Of a stretch of DNA of 64,000 bases, positions 11,200 through 21,856 are shown one piece after another. The DNA lies in contig CM037474.1 in NCBI GenBank assembly GCA_021014325.1, positions 7,543,130 through 7,607,129 of the forward strand, written 5' to 3'. The notes beneath the pieces are model-generated. The model made no database searches. It saw nothing but the letters and a program-made list of their open reading frames with translations, and had not been told where the DNA came from. Numbering within the stretch: the stretch's first letter is position 1; every line of letters begins with the position of its first letter. Source of the DNA: Plazaster borealis. Taxonomy: Eukaryota > Echinodermata > Asteroidea > Forcipulatida > Labidiasteridae. The translations under genes were made by a program, and so were the position numbers.

Positions 11200-11785
11200 G
11201 CAACAACTTGAATGCTGTATTTTTTTTAACGACCACTACTAATACAAAAAACAAATGATGTGACCTGTGGAACATTTGGTCAAACACAGAACAAACATCC
11301 TCCAAAATGCTGCATTAAAGCCAGTATACACTTTTGGTAAGATTGAAAAACATAAAACATATCAGTGAGTTTTTTTTACTATTTTCTTGTGACATCAATG
11401 ACAGCTTAACCTCAAACTTTCTTGGGTTTGCTTTCGTTCATGTTTATGCTGAATCACACAAACTGTGGACACTGATTTTGAGCACCATAAGTGTATACTG
11501 CTTCAAGTGGTTACAATATGACCCGTCTAAGGCAAAGTTTATTTCAAAAAGGATAAAAGGTAACATTCTCCCAAAGATTGAAATCCAATAAAATTGAACA
11601 TGGAACCTCAAACCTTATTATCAGATTAGATGAGCTTTTGTTATGTTATAGCTCCACTCTGATCATACAGTGAGCTTAGGATTGACATAATTTGTATCAA
11701 CAACAAAACTGTCAAAAAGCACACAAAAGAAACATGTCCTTTGCTTATTCTTAAAAATGTTAAACTTGAAGAACATTTTTACATA
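11200..11785. other. Non-coding interior of the CACTA-like element
   Basis: Contains sequence resembling dispersed repeat families elsewhere in the window (a SINE-like stretch at 11325-11510). No supported gene. Confidence 0.35.
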
Positions 11786-11894
11786 GTCAGTTATTACAAT
11801 GTACATTGAAATACCGGACTCTCCCCAGGTCTACCTTGAGAAAAGCAGTTTTCAGTATTCTTGAGATGTACATGTTTGAGTTCAAACTTATCTG

Positions 11895-12684
11895 GTCAGC
11901 ATATGAAAATGTGCAACTGCATTCGTCAGTGTCAGAATCTTTGGCGATATTGGTGAAACCTTTCTTCCCCATCGTTCAATCTTCTGGCCATCTGGGTTGT
12001 GACCAGCGAACCCTAAAGCAGAAAAAAAAGTCAAAATAACAATGCTTGCAAATAAAAATTGTAAATTTGACGCTGCAGCAAATTGTGTCGCCACAATATG
12101 ATAGGTTGTATGAAAAAAAATGAAAAAAGGGGTTTGATTTACCCATACACCGATGTGTGTTAAGCACTGTATACTCAGTACTTTCCCTGAGTCCTGTGAA
12201 AAGTACTGAGTATACAGTGCTTAACACACATCGGTGTATGGGTAAATCAAAAAAATAACTTTCTTTATCCCCGATGCAAATACAACATCTATAAATTTCA
12301 AATGACCAAAAACTCGTTTGTGTTTCAAATCCATACAGAACTGTTGACAATGGTACCATTGCTTAGTGAATGATGAACTGTTAAGATAAAATAAATTAAG
12401 TAATGTCATGATTAATGCAACAGGTACAACATGTAACAACCCTTGAGCTTAGACTACAAAATAACAGTCACACCCTGGTCTTATAAAGTCAGGTTTTTAA
12501 AACTTTGTCCTTTGTACACAAAGGATAATAAACAAAACTTACCTCTGAATATACTTCACGGTGTTTGATCCATCATTTGGGTACATGACGTTAAAAACGT
12601 AGAGAGATCCAAACATCTCTGCCAGTGCCCTTGCATAATGGTCAATTACCAGCATAAACCGTCTTGCTACCAGCAATGATTCAC
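11895..12684 (-). pseudogene. Captured gene fragment, two exon-like segments
   Basis: Exon 12543-12684 (142 bp) lies between an acceptor (CACAAG|GTGAATC) and a strong donor (CAGAG|GTAAGT). It encodes SLLVARRFMLVIDHYARALA followed by FGSLYVFNVMYPNDGSNTVKYIQR. A second segment, from 12012 downwards after a TTTAG acceptor, encodes AGHNPDGQKIERWGRK and SPISPKILTLTNAVAHF, but the two frames differ by one base at the junction. The FxxLYVFNxxYP…xxxxIQR…INP…K pattern resembles the C-terminal end of a family common among uncharacterised fish and invertebrate proteins, some labelled SAMD3-like. That link is from memory and unproven. It lies wholly inside the CACTA-like element, so transduplication is the likely origin. 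Confidence 0.45.
12133..12250. repeat. Hairpin repeat inside the captured intron
   Basis: TTTGATTTACCCATACACCG … inverse at 12230-12250, with arms of about 52 bp that include GTTAAGCACTGTATACTCAG. The same arm sequence forms the tail of the tRNA-like element at 49.2 kb, so this is a head-to-head pair of that repeat. Confidence 0.85.
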
Positions 12685-12689
12685 CTTGT

Positions 12690-13797
12690 GACATAAAGAA
12701 GAAAAATACAGGAATGTTAAAACAGGGCGTTGTGATGAACATAATGAAACAAAAACAATAGATTCATATAAACTTAATACAGTTTCTTTGCAATTTCAAG
12801 GAATAAATCTGTGAGTGAAACATAACAGAGTGTGGAACACCAAGAGAAAAAAATGGCACACTGTTTCTTACGGTTACATAAATTGTCTTTTTGAAGATAT
12901 TTGTATCTGTCCGCATTGTAAAAAATTAAACAAAACCAAAAAAAACAAATAAAACACACAAGTCGCTTCAATTGGCTAAATACTGCATTAAAATATGAAA
13001 TTATGTAGACAAGAATACAAAAGTTTCAGTTTATAGTACAATTACTTCTACAGTACTCAATATGAATGAGGAACAATGCAAAATGTGTGAAAAAGACCCA
13101 ATTGATTTTAAGACGGTATAAATTGATGCAAAATTATTTAACCCTCAAAGAGCCAGGCTGTGAGAGGTAAACAAAAACCCGGCCCTTTGAATTCAATAAT
13201 ATTTCAACTTAGGCCTACCACATACAACCAGACAGGGTGTTTTGGGCAGGGAAGCATTGCCAGACAAATCCCGAGCTACAGTGGTACTCTGTCATACATG
13301 TATAAAGGGGGGAAAGGGCATTGGATTTTTAATGTTGTGTATAAACCTCACAAAATTCCATTTAAGCATAACATAATCTTGCAAATTAAAGTCCTTTTTC
13401 GATTGGAGCTGCTAGTAGCAGTACAGCTTGAACCACCCTTAGGGCCTACCACAAGACGTATCAGTAATGTTAGAGTAAGTTATACCTGTGGTCTCGAAGA
13501 GTATGACTTTTGAAACCAGAATAACTGATAAAACGCCGAGAACAGTTTTCAACACAACACGGTAATGAATAATTTGCAATACTTCTGTGGAGGCCATATA
13601 TAGTGATCACAATATGATTTTAAGGTAGGCCTACCCGAGATTTTACCACAACAGGTGTACATCAATTCAATCATGTCATGGTGCACAATTATAATTTTAG
13701 GCCTTCGTAAGTAAGTTCTTAGCCTGGAAATAAGGCTTGGCAAAATAACTTGCTGACCGCGGGTGACTGTGTGATGTGTCACTTTTCAAAAGACAAA
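12690..13797. other. Interior of the CACTA-like element, no supported gene
   Basis: A 117-codon open frame at 13160-13513 (+) shows no recognisable motif or splice context. By position this may hold upstream introns of the captured minus-strand gene. Confidence 0.3.
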
Positions 13798-13908
13798 AAA
13801 TAATAGGCCTAACTGCCTGAAGTTATTCACTATCACACACGCACATACAGAAGCAATAGTCTTTTGTGTGTGTGTGATGATAGTGAATAAACTTCAGGCA
13901 GTTATTAT
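13798..13908. repeat. Short inverted repeat
   Basis: AACTGCCTGAAGTTATTCAC at 13811 against GTGAATAAACTTCAGGCAGT at about 13885; the loop contains a (GT)n run. Confidence 0.8.
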
Positions 13909-13909
13909 T

Positions 13910-14850
13910 TTTTTTCTCCCTTTATTATTGGATGTGGGGGTAGGCTAGGCCTCACAGTCACAGTCACACAGTCACTGACAGTACACTACCCTGACTACTT
14001 AGTACCAGTAGCACTAGCAGCCTACCACCACTAGTCACTACCATGACCATGCATACAATTTTAAACATACTTCGTCATATGGTTCGCAGTAGTACTAGTA
14101 GTAGTAGTAGACAACACATAGCCTACATGGTACATATTCAGGGAGGCCCAACGTATCGTTACAACAATTACACAGGCTTGGCCATGTTGGCAGGGGCCCT
14201 GCAGCATGCAGCAGGCTCATCCCGAGCCAGGCATGAAAGAAATTAATGATGTAAAGACCGAGTGATAGGAAATAATGAGGCTACAAGTTAAACAACGTGC
14301 ACTATAATTGGCTGATCTACATGTTAATGCAAATTGCAAACATTTATGAAAAGTTTACAGAGTAATTACCTTGAAGTTTACATGAGAAAATCACCACTTG
14401 AACACACCGTATAGCGCCTATGTCACTGCCGACTGTCAGAGTATGATGGCGCGCTCGTTAGCTAGCTGCTGAAAAGTTTTAACTGGTACACATCCCACAG
14501 TGTATTCAGTCAGTGCGTTGTTTAATAGCGCGCCCAACATTCACAAGAGCTGGGCACCATGCAGCGTTTTCGCGGGTCAATGTCGATTTTGGTTGTCTGC
14601 CAATTTTTGAGAGTGTGCAGCGAGAACGGTTGTCTGTGTGACGTTGGTTTATTTATAGTTTAGGGCCAATCAATTATTTTCCAAGCAGGCACGTAGCATT
14701 TGAAAGCCCTTTGCAAATATGTTTCTAGTAATGAAAATGGATGCTACTGTTATAAGAAAATCAAGTCAATTTCAAATTGTGGAGTTTCAATTTCATCCAA
14801 TCAAAACGACGTATTTAAGGCCACGACAGTATTTAACCGTTTGTTACTAC
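13910..14850. other. CpG-richer interior of the CACTA-like element
   Basis: The stretch 14400-14660 has several CG dinucleotides (GGCGCGCTCG, GCGCGCCC, TTTTCGCGGG), unlike its AT-rich surroundings. It could be a captured promoter for the minus-strand fragment downstream; there is no direct evidence of transcription. Confidence 0.3.
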
Positions 14851-15699
14851 ATACAAACTGTTTACCGTAGAAATTACAGTTTGTTATTGTTATTATTCCG
14901 CAAGATTGCCGCTTCTTATTTCATAACAGTTGGTTACTGTATTATGTAACAGAGGCCTTCAAACAGTTCTTTACTGTGAATGTAAATTACATTTAAAGTG
15001 AGTGTAACAGTGAATTACTGTAATATTTTGTACATGGATTTACTGTAGCAAAACGCAATCAAGTGCCGTATTTTTTACAGTATGTTATTGTTCCATTCGT
15101 TAACAAGATTGCTGTGTTTCATAACAGCTGGTGACTGTAATTAGAGGCCTTCGAACAGTTCTTTACTGTAAATGTAAATTACATTTAAAGTGAGTGTAAA
15201 TACTAAACAGGTGATTTACTGTAATATTTTTGTACATGGATTTACTGTAGCAAAACACAGTAAAGTGCCGCATTTTTTACAGTACGTTATTGCTACAATT
15301 CGTTAACAAGATTGCTGTATTTCATAACAGTTGGTTACTGTAATTAGAGGCCTTCGAACAGTTCTTTACCGTAAATGTAAATTACATTTAAAGTGAGTGT
15401 AAATACTAAACAGTGATTTACTGTAATATTTTTGTACAGGGATTTACTGTAGCAAAACACAGTAAAGTGCTGTATTTTTTACAGTACGTTATTGCTACCA
15501 TTCGTTAACAAGATTGCTGTATTTCATAACAGTAGGTTACTGTATTAGAGGCCTTCGAACAGTTCTTTACTGTGAATGTAAATTACACTAAAACTACTGT
15601 AAATACTAAACAGTGAATTACTGTAATTTTTGTTTACATGGATTTACTGTAGCAAAACACAGCAAAGTGCCGTGTTTTTTACAGTATTATTTTACAGTG
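14850..15699. repeat. Right subterminal repeats of the CACTA-like element
   Basis: Four tandem units of about 200 bp (each with AGAGGCCTTCGAACAGTTCT or a close variant, at about 14950, 15145, 15347 and 15547), dense in TTTACTGTA/TACAGTA motifs. Mirror-image in character to the left arm. Confidence 0.85.
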
Positions 15700-15701
15700 T
15701 A

Positions 15702-16275
15702 CGTCTTTTATACATTTTGTACAGACGACGTATCGTTTGAATAGACACCTTATCCTTTAGGTACGTCTTTTATACATTTTGTACAGACGACGTATCGTTT
15801 GAATAGACACCTTATCTTTTAGGTACGTCTTTTATACATTTTGTACAGACGACGTATCGTTTGAATAGACACCTTATCCTTTAGGTACGTCTTTTATATT
15901 ACATTTGTACAGACGACGTATCGTTTGAATAGACACCTTATCCTTTAGGTACGTCTTTTATATTACATTTGTACAGACGACGTATCGTTTGAATAGACAT
16001 CTTATCTTTTAGGTACGTCTTTTATACATTTTGTACAGACGACGTATCGTTTGAATAGACACCTTATCTTTTAGGTACATCTTTTATACATTTTGTACAG
16101 ACGACGTATCGTTTGAATAGACACCTTATCCTTTAGGTACGTCTTGTATACATTTTGTACATACGACGTATCGTTTGAATAGACATCTTATCGTTTAGGT
16201 ACGTCTTTTATATTACATTTGTACAGACGACGTATCGTTTGAATAGACATCTAATTCTTTAGGTAGGTACGTCTT
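15702..16275. repeat. Satellite array, about 64-bp unit (right part)
   Basis: About nine further units with the same core as 6750-9881, interrupted only by the CACTA-like insertion. The last units are more diverged (TTATCGTTTAGG, TTAGGTAGGTACG), as expected at an array edge. Confidence 0.95.
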
Positions 16276-16381
16276 TTAGACATAATTTCCATATGTACAT
16301 GAGTCAATGGAAATTGCTCTAATCTAGGTTAGCGGAAGAGTGATATACCTTTCTACGTCTGTGAGACCAACACATTTCATC

Positions 16382-18265
16382 ATGGCCCACAGACAAGCCC
16401 GGTTACCTGTCCATAATGAAGAGAGACGTTTGGTGTTAGAGGGCTACCGAGCCCATGGAAACCAATGGGGCCTGGTTGTAGAGTATGTCATCGAACACTC
16501 CCTTCCTGAAGAAGAAATAAATCAATACTATCTCCGTAGAAACGGGGTCCAACAAAGGAGAAGAGTGCGAGAGATAATCAATCGGGATATTGGCAGGTAT
16601 TAGCTAACACGCAAATGCTTGTAAATTTTGTCTCACTTTTTGTATTACAACTGTTTAATTATAATTTATTTCTATTTACAATTTTAGTTTCAGAAAAAAT
16701 AAGGTTCCATATACAAAAATACACATATACAGGAATAGGCTTATACAAAATATTACTAACAAAAGAGAATCGAAAAAGAGCGAATAGAATAAGAATAAGA
16801 TTAAGGCCTATGGAAGAGAAAAAAAGAGTAATCGTGCTCTGTTTATAGATAAGCGTATGCCTACCCGTACGGGTTTACCACAAGAACATTTGCACCCCAA
16901 ATTCCCACAAAAGTCCAAGATCAGATTCTTCCTTTTTTTTCAACACGAACAATAAATAAATAAATAAAAGCACACACTTGAAAAGCTGTCACTTAAAATC
17001 CCACCAATTTCAATGTATATTTCAACTTGTCACCCCCCTCTTGTACGGATATGAATCATATGCCAAGATGTACATTTGTCTTATCCTTCATATTTCCAAG
17101 TAAAATGAGAGGCTCAGAAGAGGCGGAAACCACAATATTTGTACCAAAATAATGGGAACTGATTCCAAATGGGAACTGATGTTTAGTTTTGTTAGATTTT
17201 TAGAATAATCGTTACCACCCACCCCCCCTTTCAAACAGCACCTTTGCTAATAAGCGCGTCATGACTTCAGTTTTCCTTTTTTTTTGCAGGCTCCAGGAGC
17301 AGAGGCTTGCAGACATGCGACATACAGCCAGGGGCAATCCGTACCAACGAAGACAACGAAATGTTGAGCTGGAGTTGGCTGCACAACAGCCGGCACCACC
17401 ACCATCACCACCTCAAGAACCCGAAGCTCTCCCTCAACATGCACTGATGGAGCCAGAGGTAGCACCCGCACCTCTATTTCAAGCACCCCCTGACCCACCA
17501 CAAGGACCACTTCATGACAATCAGCACCATGACGATATACCGGCACCAAGACTTGAAAATGATGATGACTGGCTACCTCGAGAGCAGTATCCACAACAAC
17601 AACAACAACAACCCCCGTGGCAGGCACCCCCACCAGTTGACCCACATGAACCTCATGATGATCCTCCTAATTTTCCTCGGGGAAGAAATATCCCTTTACC
17701 TCGAGGCCGGCAGGGGAGGCAGCCACTGTACCAAATAATACGGGACAGCCATGTTGGTTTTTTACATTATGTTAACAATATTTTACCTGTTTTGTCCAAT
17801 GAGTTTTACAATACTATGCGAATGTTCCAAAGGTACATGTTAAATTTACAGGGAGAGGATGACAACAGGCAACACAACTACCCCCATCAGCAGGTGCACC
17901 CCCGCCCACCACCGCCGCCGCCGCCACCAAGACAGCGGCAGCAACCGCGACCGCAGCAACAGCCTTGGCAACAGCAGCAGCAGCAGCCTAGGCAGCAACC
18001 TCGACAGCAGCAACAGCAACAGCAGCAGCATAGGCAGCAGATACAACCTCGGCAACAGCAGCCTCAGCAACAACAGCAGCATAGGCAGCAGCAGCAGCAG
18101 CAACCTCGGCAACAGCAAAAACAGGAGCCTCAGCAACAAAAGCAGCATAGGCAGCAGCAGCAAATTCCTCGACAGCAGCAGCAGCAGCAGCAACAGCCTC
18201 GGGAACAGCAACAACAGCAGCCGCAGCAACAGCAACAGCCTCAGCAGCAGCAGGAACAACAGTAG
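16382..18265 (+). CDS. Myb/SANT-like protein with glutamine-rich tail (two exons)
   Basis: Exon 1 is 16382-16596 (donor GGCAG|GTATTA); exon 2 is 17290-18265 (acceptor TTTTTGCAG|G). The split codon AG+G gives Arg and the joined frame is 396 codons. The start ATCATGG has a good context. Residues 13-53 (EERRLVLEGYRAHGNQWGLV … EEEINQYYLRR) look like a single Myb/SANT-like helix-turn-helix, with Trp29 and Tyr49-Tyr50 as core aromatics. Residues 85-200 are Pro-rich and acidic; an eight-Pro run near 279 precedes a tail of more than 100 residues made mostly of Gln with Arg and Pro. Harbinger elements carry a Myb-like DNA-binding protein beside the transposase, which fits the gene's place across the satellite from the transposase. 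The reading frame is intact, unlike the transposase. The Q tail is encoded by mixed CAG/CAA. A host transcription-factor-like gene is the alternative. Confidence 0.75.
16597..17289 (+). other. Intron of the Myb-like gene
   Basis: GT…AG intron of 693 bp, AT-rich, with a polypyrimidine run before the acceptor. No other feature. Confidence 0.7.
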
Positions 18266-19656
18266 CAAAAGTTTAAAATTGAGATATTTTATTTTGGCTC
18301 TATATTTTTATTTTCATTTGTCTTTTGTTATAATTTTCTTTGAGCACTATTAAAGCAAACAAGCGAAAGGTTGCCAGCTTATTTTCTGTGTACTGATCAA
18401 TTATTGACTCACACATTTATTGCTCCACGAAATAAATGCATTATTTTTAATTAATTTTTAAAAACCTGAACTGATGGTGCTGCCTGTGGAAAAAACACCA
18501 CTAGTTTGCCAGTTTTTAAGTTAGAAGCGCTCTTTTTAATACAATTACAGCTTTTTGTTCATAACCCAGTTACAAATCAAATTTACTCAATAAGTAAACA
18601 AGGAACTCACCTCGTCATAAACTTGGCGTGTAAAATAATGACGGGATATGAATTTAATCCAATAATAGGCGGGGGTGACCCCAGGATCCGCCACTGTTCT
18701 CTGTGAAATCCAACCATGGGGAGGCGACAGGATTTTGGGGGGTTTTACCCAACGGTTACCCCGGTGCACTTTCAAACTGTACCCGCACGCGTATTCCCTG
18801 GGTCACAATTTCCCTGTCAGGACAGCTTGACAAAGTTATGTAGAATAAACTTAGGCCTACTGAATATTTGGAACTAAACAGAAAGTGAAAACTGAAATTC
18901 TGTCGAAGAAATTGTTTTTGCTGATGTAACACATTTCAAATCAGACAGTGGAGTTTTCGTGTTGTATACTTGAACTCACCAATGTATGCGCCTTTTTCAG
19001 GATTCAGTTTCTGTTTAGTTGCAAATATTCGTGATCAGTGTTATATACATTCATTTATTCATTCATCAAATGGTTTATTAAAAAACAAATTTACAAATCG
19101 CGGCATCAGCCGAATTGCAAGTAAATTTACAATGAAATTATTTACGATTTAAAGAAAGCACAATGGAAAAAACAATAATGAGTTAAGAAATTAAGTTTTA
19201 GTAAGCTTTAAAAAAAATGGGGGAAAAGGCATTAAAAAGAAGCAAAGTCAACTATTGTTAAAATTACGGACAAGGTAGGCAACTGACTGTTCTTCATTAT
19301 TTCAGTTTTACAATTAAACTCAGGGATTTTGATTTTCCGCCTAAGAATTCTTGAGTTTTAGGGTGCTGGCAAGTAACGATGTGACCTGCGATCGCTTTGT
19401 CATGCTATCAATGTCAGGGAAATTCTGTTAATCGTTGAGAAGGACACATAATTCGCATAAATAGTTGCGAAGACGACGGTTTTCCACGTCTCTGTGTACA
19501 AAACCTTGCGCTGCCAGTGTCCCAGCTTAAGGAGCAGTGTGTTGTTGTTAATAGGCCTATCCATTGTTGCAAATCCAGGAGTAAAGAGAAATTGAACAAT
19601 CGGCTACCGGACTCATTATGAAATTCTATAGACGTCGACGGTCAAAGTGGGTTGGA
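18266..19656. other. Gene-free interval between the Myb-like gene and the right terminal block
   Basis: Contains AATAAA at about 18430, a plausible polyadenylation signal for the Myb-like gene. The stretch at about 19410-19530 resembles 21865-21960 (shared AATTCGCATAAA … TTGCGCTGCCAG). No coding region is supported. Confidence 0.4.
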
Positions 19657-19970
19657 TCTTCTTGGATCTTTGGGCGGAGTCAGCAAAGCAGAGCATTTTT
19701 GGCCAAGAGCTTAATGAACGTCGCACGTACGTGCAAAACGCATGAACACTAGTAAAACGTCTAACGAACGTAAGACGTGCAGACGTCGGCAAAAAAAGTG
19801 CCGACGTCATAACGGGGTTGGGCCGACGTTGGGCCAACGTTGGCCCAACGTCCTCGACGTTGGCCCGATGGAAAAAACAACGTCACCACAACGTCACATG
19901 CCAACGGTTGCCCAACCAAAAATCTGTACGTTTGCCAACGTTGGGCCGACGTATACATGTTAGCTGGGAT
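19657..19970 (-). repeat. Right ACGTTGG-rich terminal block
   Basis: Inverse of the left block: inner module (AAGCAGAGCATTTTTGGCCA … GTTCATGCG in reverse), then dense CCAACGTTGGGCC motifs, ending GTTAGCTGGGAT. Shorter than the left block, which has expanded tandem copies. Confidence 0.8.
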
Positions 19971-20139
19971 GCTCCTACCAGGCTTTGCTAAAAATAGCAT
20001 CGGAAATTAATCCGTTCCAAAACATCTTCCCCAAAAGTCAAATACAGCAGCGTGCTCTGAATCTTCTATCTAACTGTTGTGGCTCATAATAATTCACCAA
20101 TTACTTGGGAACGCATTACTAAAAAATAACTCACAGCGT

Positions 20140-20297
20140 TATAGCATTCTATCGCCGTACTATTGCGTTTATCATCGTACTATTGCGTTATATCGCCGTA
20201 TTTTATTGTGTTATATCACCGGTTGCGATATATAGCCGTATTTGTTTTGTTATAACGCTGTATTTAAATCGTTATATCGCCATACTATTGTGTTGAA
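20140..20297. repeat. Degenerate short tandem repeat
   Basis: Six to seven diverged copies of a unit of about 21 bp (CGTTATATCGCCGTACTATTG). Confidence 0.75.
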
Positions 20298-20335
20298 TTC
20301 TTTAAGCTTTAGTTCACTTGTGTACTACGGAAGTG

Positions 20336-20722
20336 TTAAAGGCATCGTACACGTTTGGTAATTGTCAAAGACCAGTGGTCTCATTTGGTGTATCCCAACA
20401 TACGCATAAAATAACAAGCCTGTGAAAATTTGGGCTCAATTGGTCATCGAAGTTGCAAAAAAATGATGAAAGAAAAAACACCCTTGTTGTACAAATTATT
20501 TGTGTGCTTTTCAGATAGGACTTTTCAGATAAAACTTCTTGCAAGAAGTTTTTATTATTTTAGTGAGAAATTACCTCTTTCTCAAAAACTACGTTACTTC
20601 AGAGGGAGTCGTTTCCTACAATGTTTTATACTATCAACAGCTCTCCGTTGCTTGTTACCAAGTAAGTTTTTATGCTAATATTTGTTTTACGGTCATTACC
20701 ACGCGTGTACGATACCTTAAAG
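20336..20722 (+). repeat. Dispersed 390-bp repeat, copy 1
   Basis: Starts near AAAGGCATCGTACACG and ends TACGATACCTTAAAG. Shares long blocks (TTGGTAATTGTCAAAGACCA, ACAAGCCTGTGAAAATTTGG, AACTACGTTACTTCAGAGGG) with 40717-41094 and, inverted and split, with 50797-50927 plus 54632-54862. It produces short spurious ORFs. Confidence 0.9.
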
Positions 20723-20872
20723 GGGGCCGTCCGACCCCCCCCCCCGATTACGGGATCGGCTTGTTTCAAAGAAAAAAGCAAACGGAAACTTGGCCAGAAG
20801 CCCCCCCCTAAAAATAATGGTGCACCCCCTTGTGCCCCCCCCCCCTGAAATTTTACCCTAGTTACGCCGCTG
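20723..20872. repeat. C-rich transposon end, copy 1
   Basis: Shares GGCCGTCCGACCCCC…AAACGGAAACTTGGCCAGAA…TTTTACCCTAGTTACGCCG with the right end of the hAT-like element at 21715-21856. No partner left end is found, so it is truncated. Confidence 0.75.
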
Positions 20873-21028
20873 CCGGAGTCAAGCAGAAGCAGAAGCAGAA
20901 ATGGCGCACGGTCGGGTTTAAAATGTACTACACCGGCAAGGTTTTTCGACAGAATGTCAGTATTCACATTTTGTTTAGTTTCAAATATTTAATAAGTATA
21001 TTCCACATAATTTTGACATTTCTGTCAG

Positions 21029-21856
21029 CAGTGGCGTAACTAAGGGGGGGCACGGGGGGAGGCACGTGCCCCCCCCCCCCAGTTGATGTCCGTGCCCCCC
21101 CATTTGAAATCTGGACTTTTGTGACTGTAGATTTCCAGAGTAAATGTATCATTTTATACGCTTTGAATAATTTTTTTTTTACACTCACGCCAGATTATCT
21201 TATAAAAAAATAGTAAGTAACATAAAAAAGGAGATGAAAAAAGGGCTTGTTTAGGCCTGTAACCGGGATTTTTTCCCCTTCTTTTTTTTTGGGGGGGGGG
21301 CGAATAATGAACGAAAATGTACATCGACGCGTTAGCGCCGCCCGTCACGTAGCGACGCAGGGGGAGTGGGGAGGAGGATGTGCCCCCCTCAGATGTTCAA
21401 AATTTTGTGAAAAAGAATGCCCAATTCAAGCCATTTGGTGCACAATTTTGCGCTATGATATTGGTTATAATATCTGAAGACAAATCAATTACAGCTTTGT
21501 ATCAATACTATTTCTGTATATTTAATGCTAAGACGGCGTATGCCACCCATTGCGTCCTCTATTTACATCATTGTTTATTATGTTATGTTACAAATGTCAT
21601 AATTTAACGATAATAAGTCACAGTTACGTTGCAGATTTTTTTAATTCATTACTTTTTGCAGACTTCAAAAAATATATATATATATATATATATATTCGTT
21701 ATTTTTTAGTGGGGCCGTCCGACCCCCACCCCCGATTACGGGCCCATGGGCTTGTGTTACAGAAAAAGGCAAACGGAAACTTGGCCAGAAGTGCCCCCTA
21801 GAAAAAATGGTGCACCCCCTTGTGCCCCCTGAAATTTTACCCTAGTTACGCCGCTG
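21029..21856. mobile_element. hAT-like non-autonomous element, 828 bp
   Basis: Inverted ends CAGTGGCGTAACTAAGGGG and …CCCTAGTTACGCCGCTG. The flanks TCTGTCAG (21021-21028) and TCTGTCAT (21857-21864) form an 8-bp duplication with one mismatch. CAGTGGCG-type ends and 8-bp duplications are hallmarks of hAT elements. No transposase is inside; C/G homopolymers and an (AT)n run are present. Confidence 0.8.

Larger units (their letters stand above)
9884..15699. mobile_element. 5.8-kb CACTA/EnSpm-like element inserted in the satellite
   Basis: Left end CACTGTAAAATATTAACTG, right end TATTATTTTACAGTG; both sides carry TA (9882-9883, 15700-15701) and the satellite resumes in register (GGTA|…|TACGTC). 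Because GTAC is palindromic, a GTAC duplication with ACTGTAAAAT ends is equally possible. Termini beginning CACTG and long subterminal arrays of TTACAGT/ACTGTAA motifs are typical of animal EnSpm/CACTA elements. No transposase is visible, so it appears non-autonomous. Inside are foldback repeats and captured exon-like sequence. Confidence 0.8.
2591..19970. mobile_element. Putative giant (17.4 kb) composite DNA transposon with Harbinger-type cargo
   Basis: The outer ends are inverted copies: the left starts ATCCCAGCTAACATGCATAC and the right ends, on the plus strand, GTATACATGTTAGCTGGGAT. Immediately outside are ACTCCTACC (2582-2590) and GCTCCTACC (19971-19979), a direct repeat with 8 of 9 bases identical. 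Both ends continue inward as ACGTTGG-rich blocks that finish in a shared inner module (…TTCATTAAGCTCTTGGCCAA… at about 4060 and its inverse at about 19705). Inside lie a minus-strand Harbinger transposase pseudogene, a central satellite and a plus-strand Myb/SANT-like gene. Transposase plus Myb-like gene is the known two-gene layout of Harbinger elements, but a 9-bp duplication is not (Harbinger gives 3 bp, Mutator-like elements 9 bp). The alternative is two unrelated ACGTTGG repeats that happen to face each other. Confidence 0.55.

Noticed and set aside
17846..18268. Leucine-rich 140-codon frame on the minus strand
   Set aside because: It is the antisense shadow of the CAG/CAA glutamine tract of the Myb-like gene.
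17859..18353. Ser/Asn-rich 164-codon frame on the plus strand
   Set aside because: Out-of-frame reading of the same CAG/CAA tract.
20430..20811. Frames of 82 and 90 codons (+)
   Set aside because: They lie in the dispersed 390-bp repeat, and the same frames recur at 40.8-41.1 kb.
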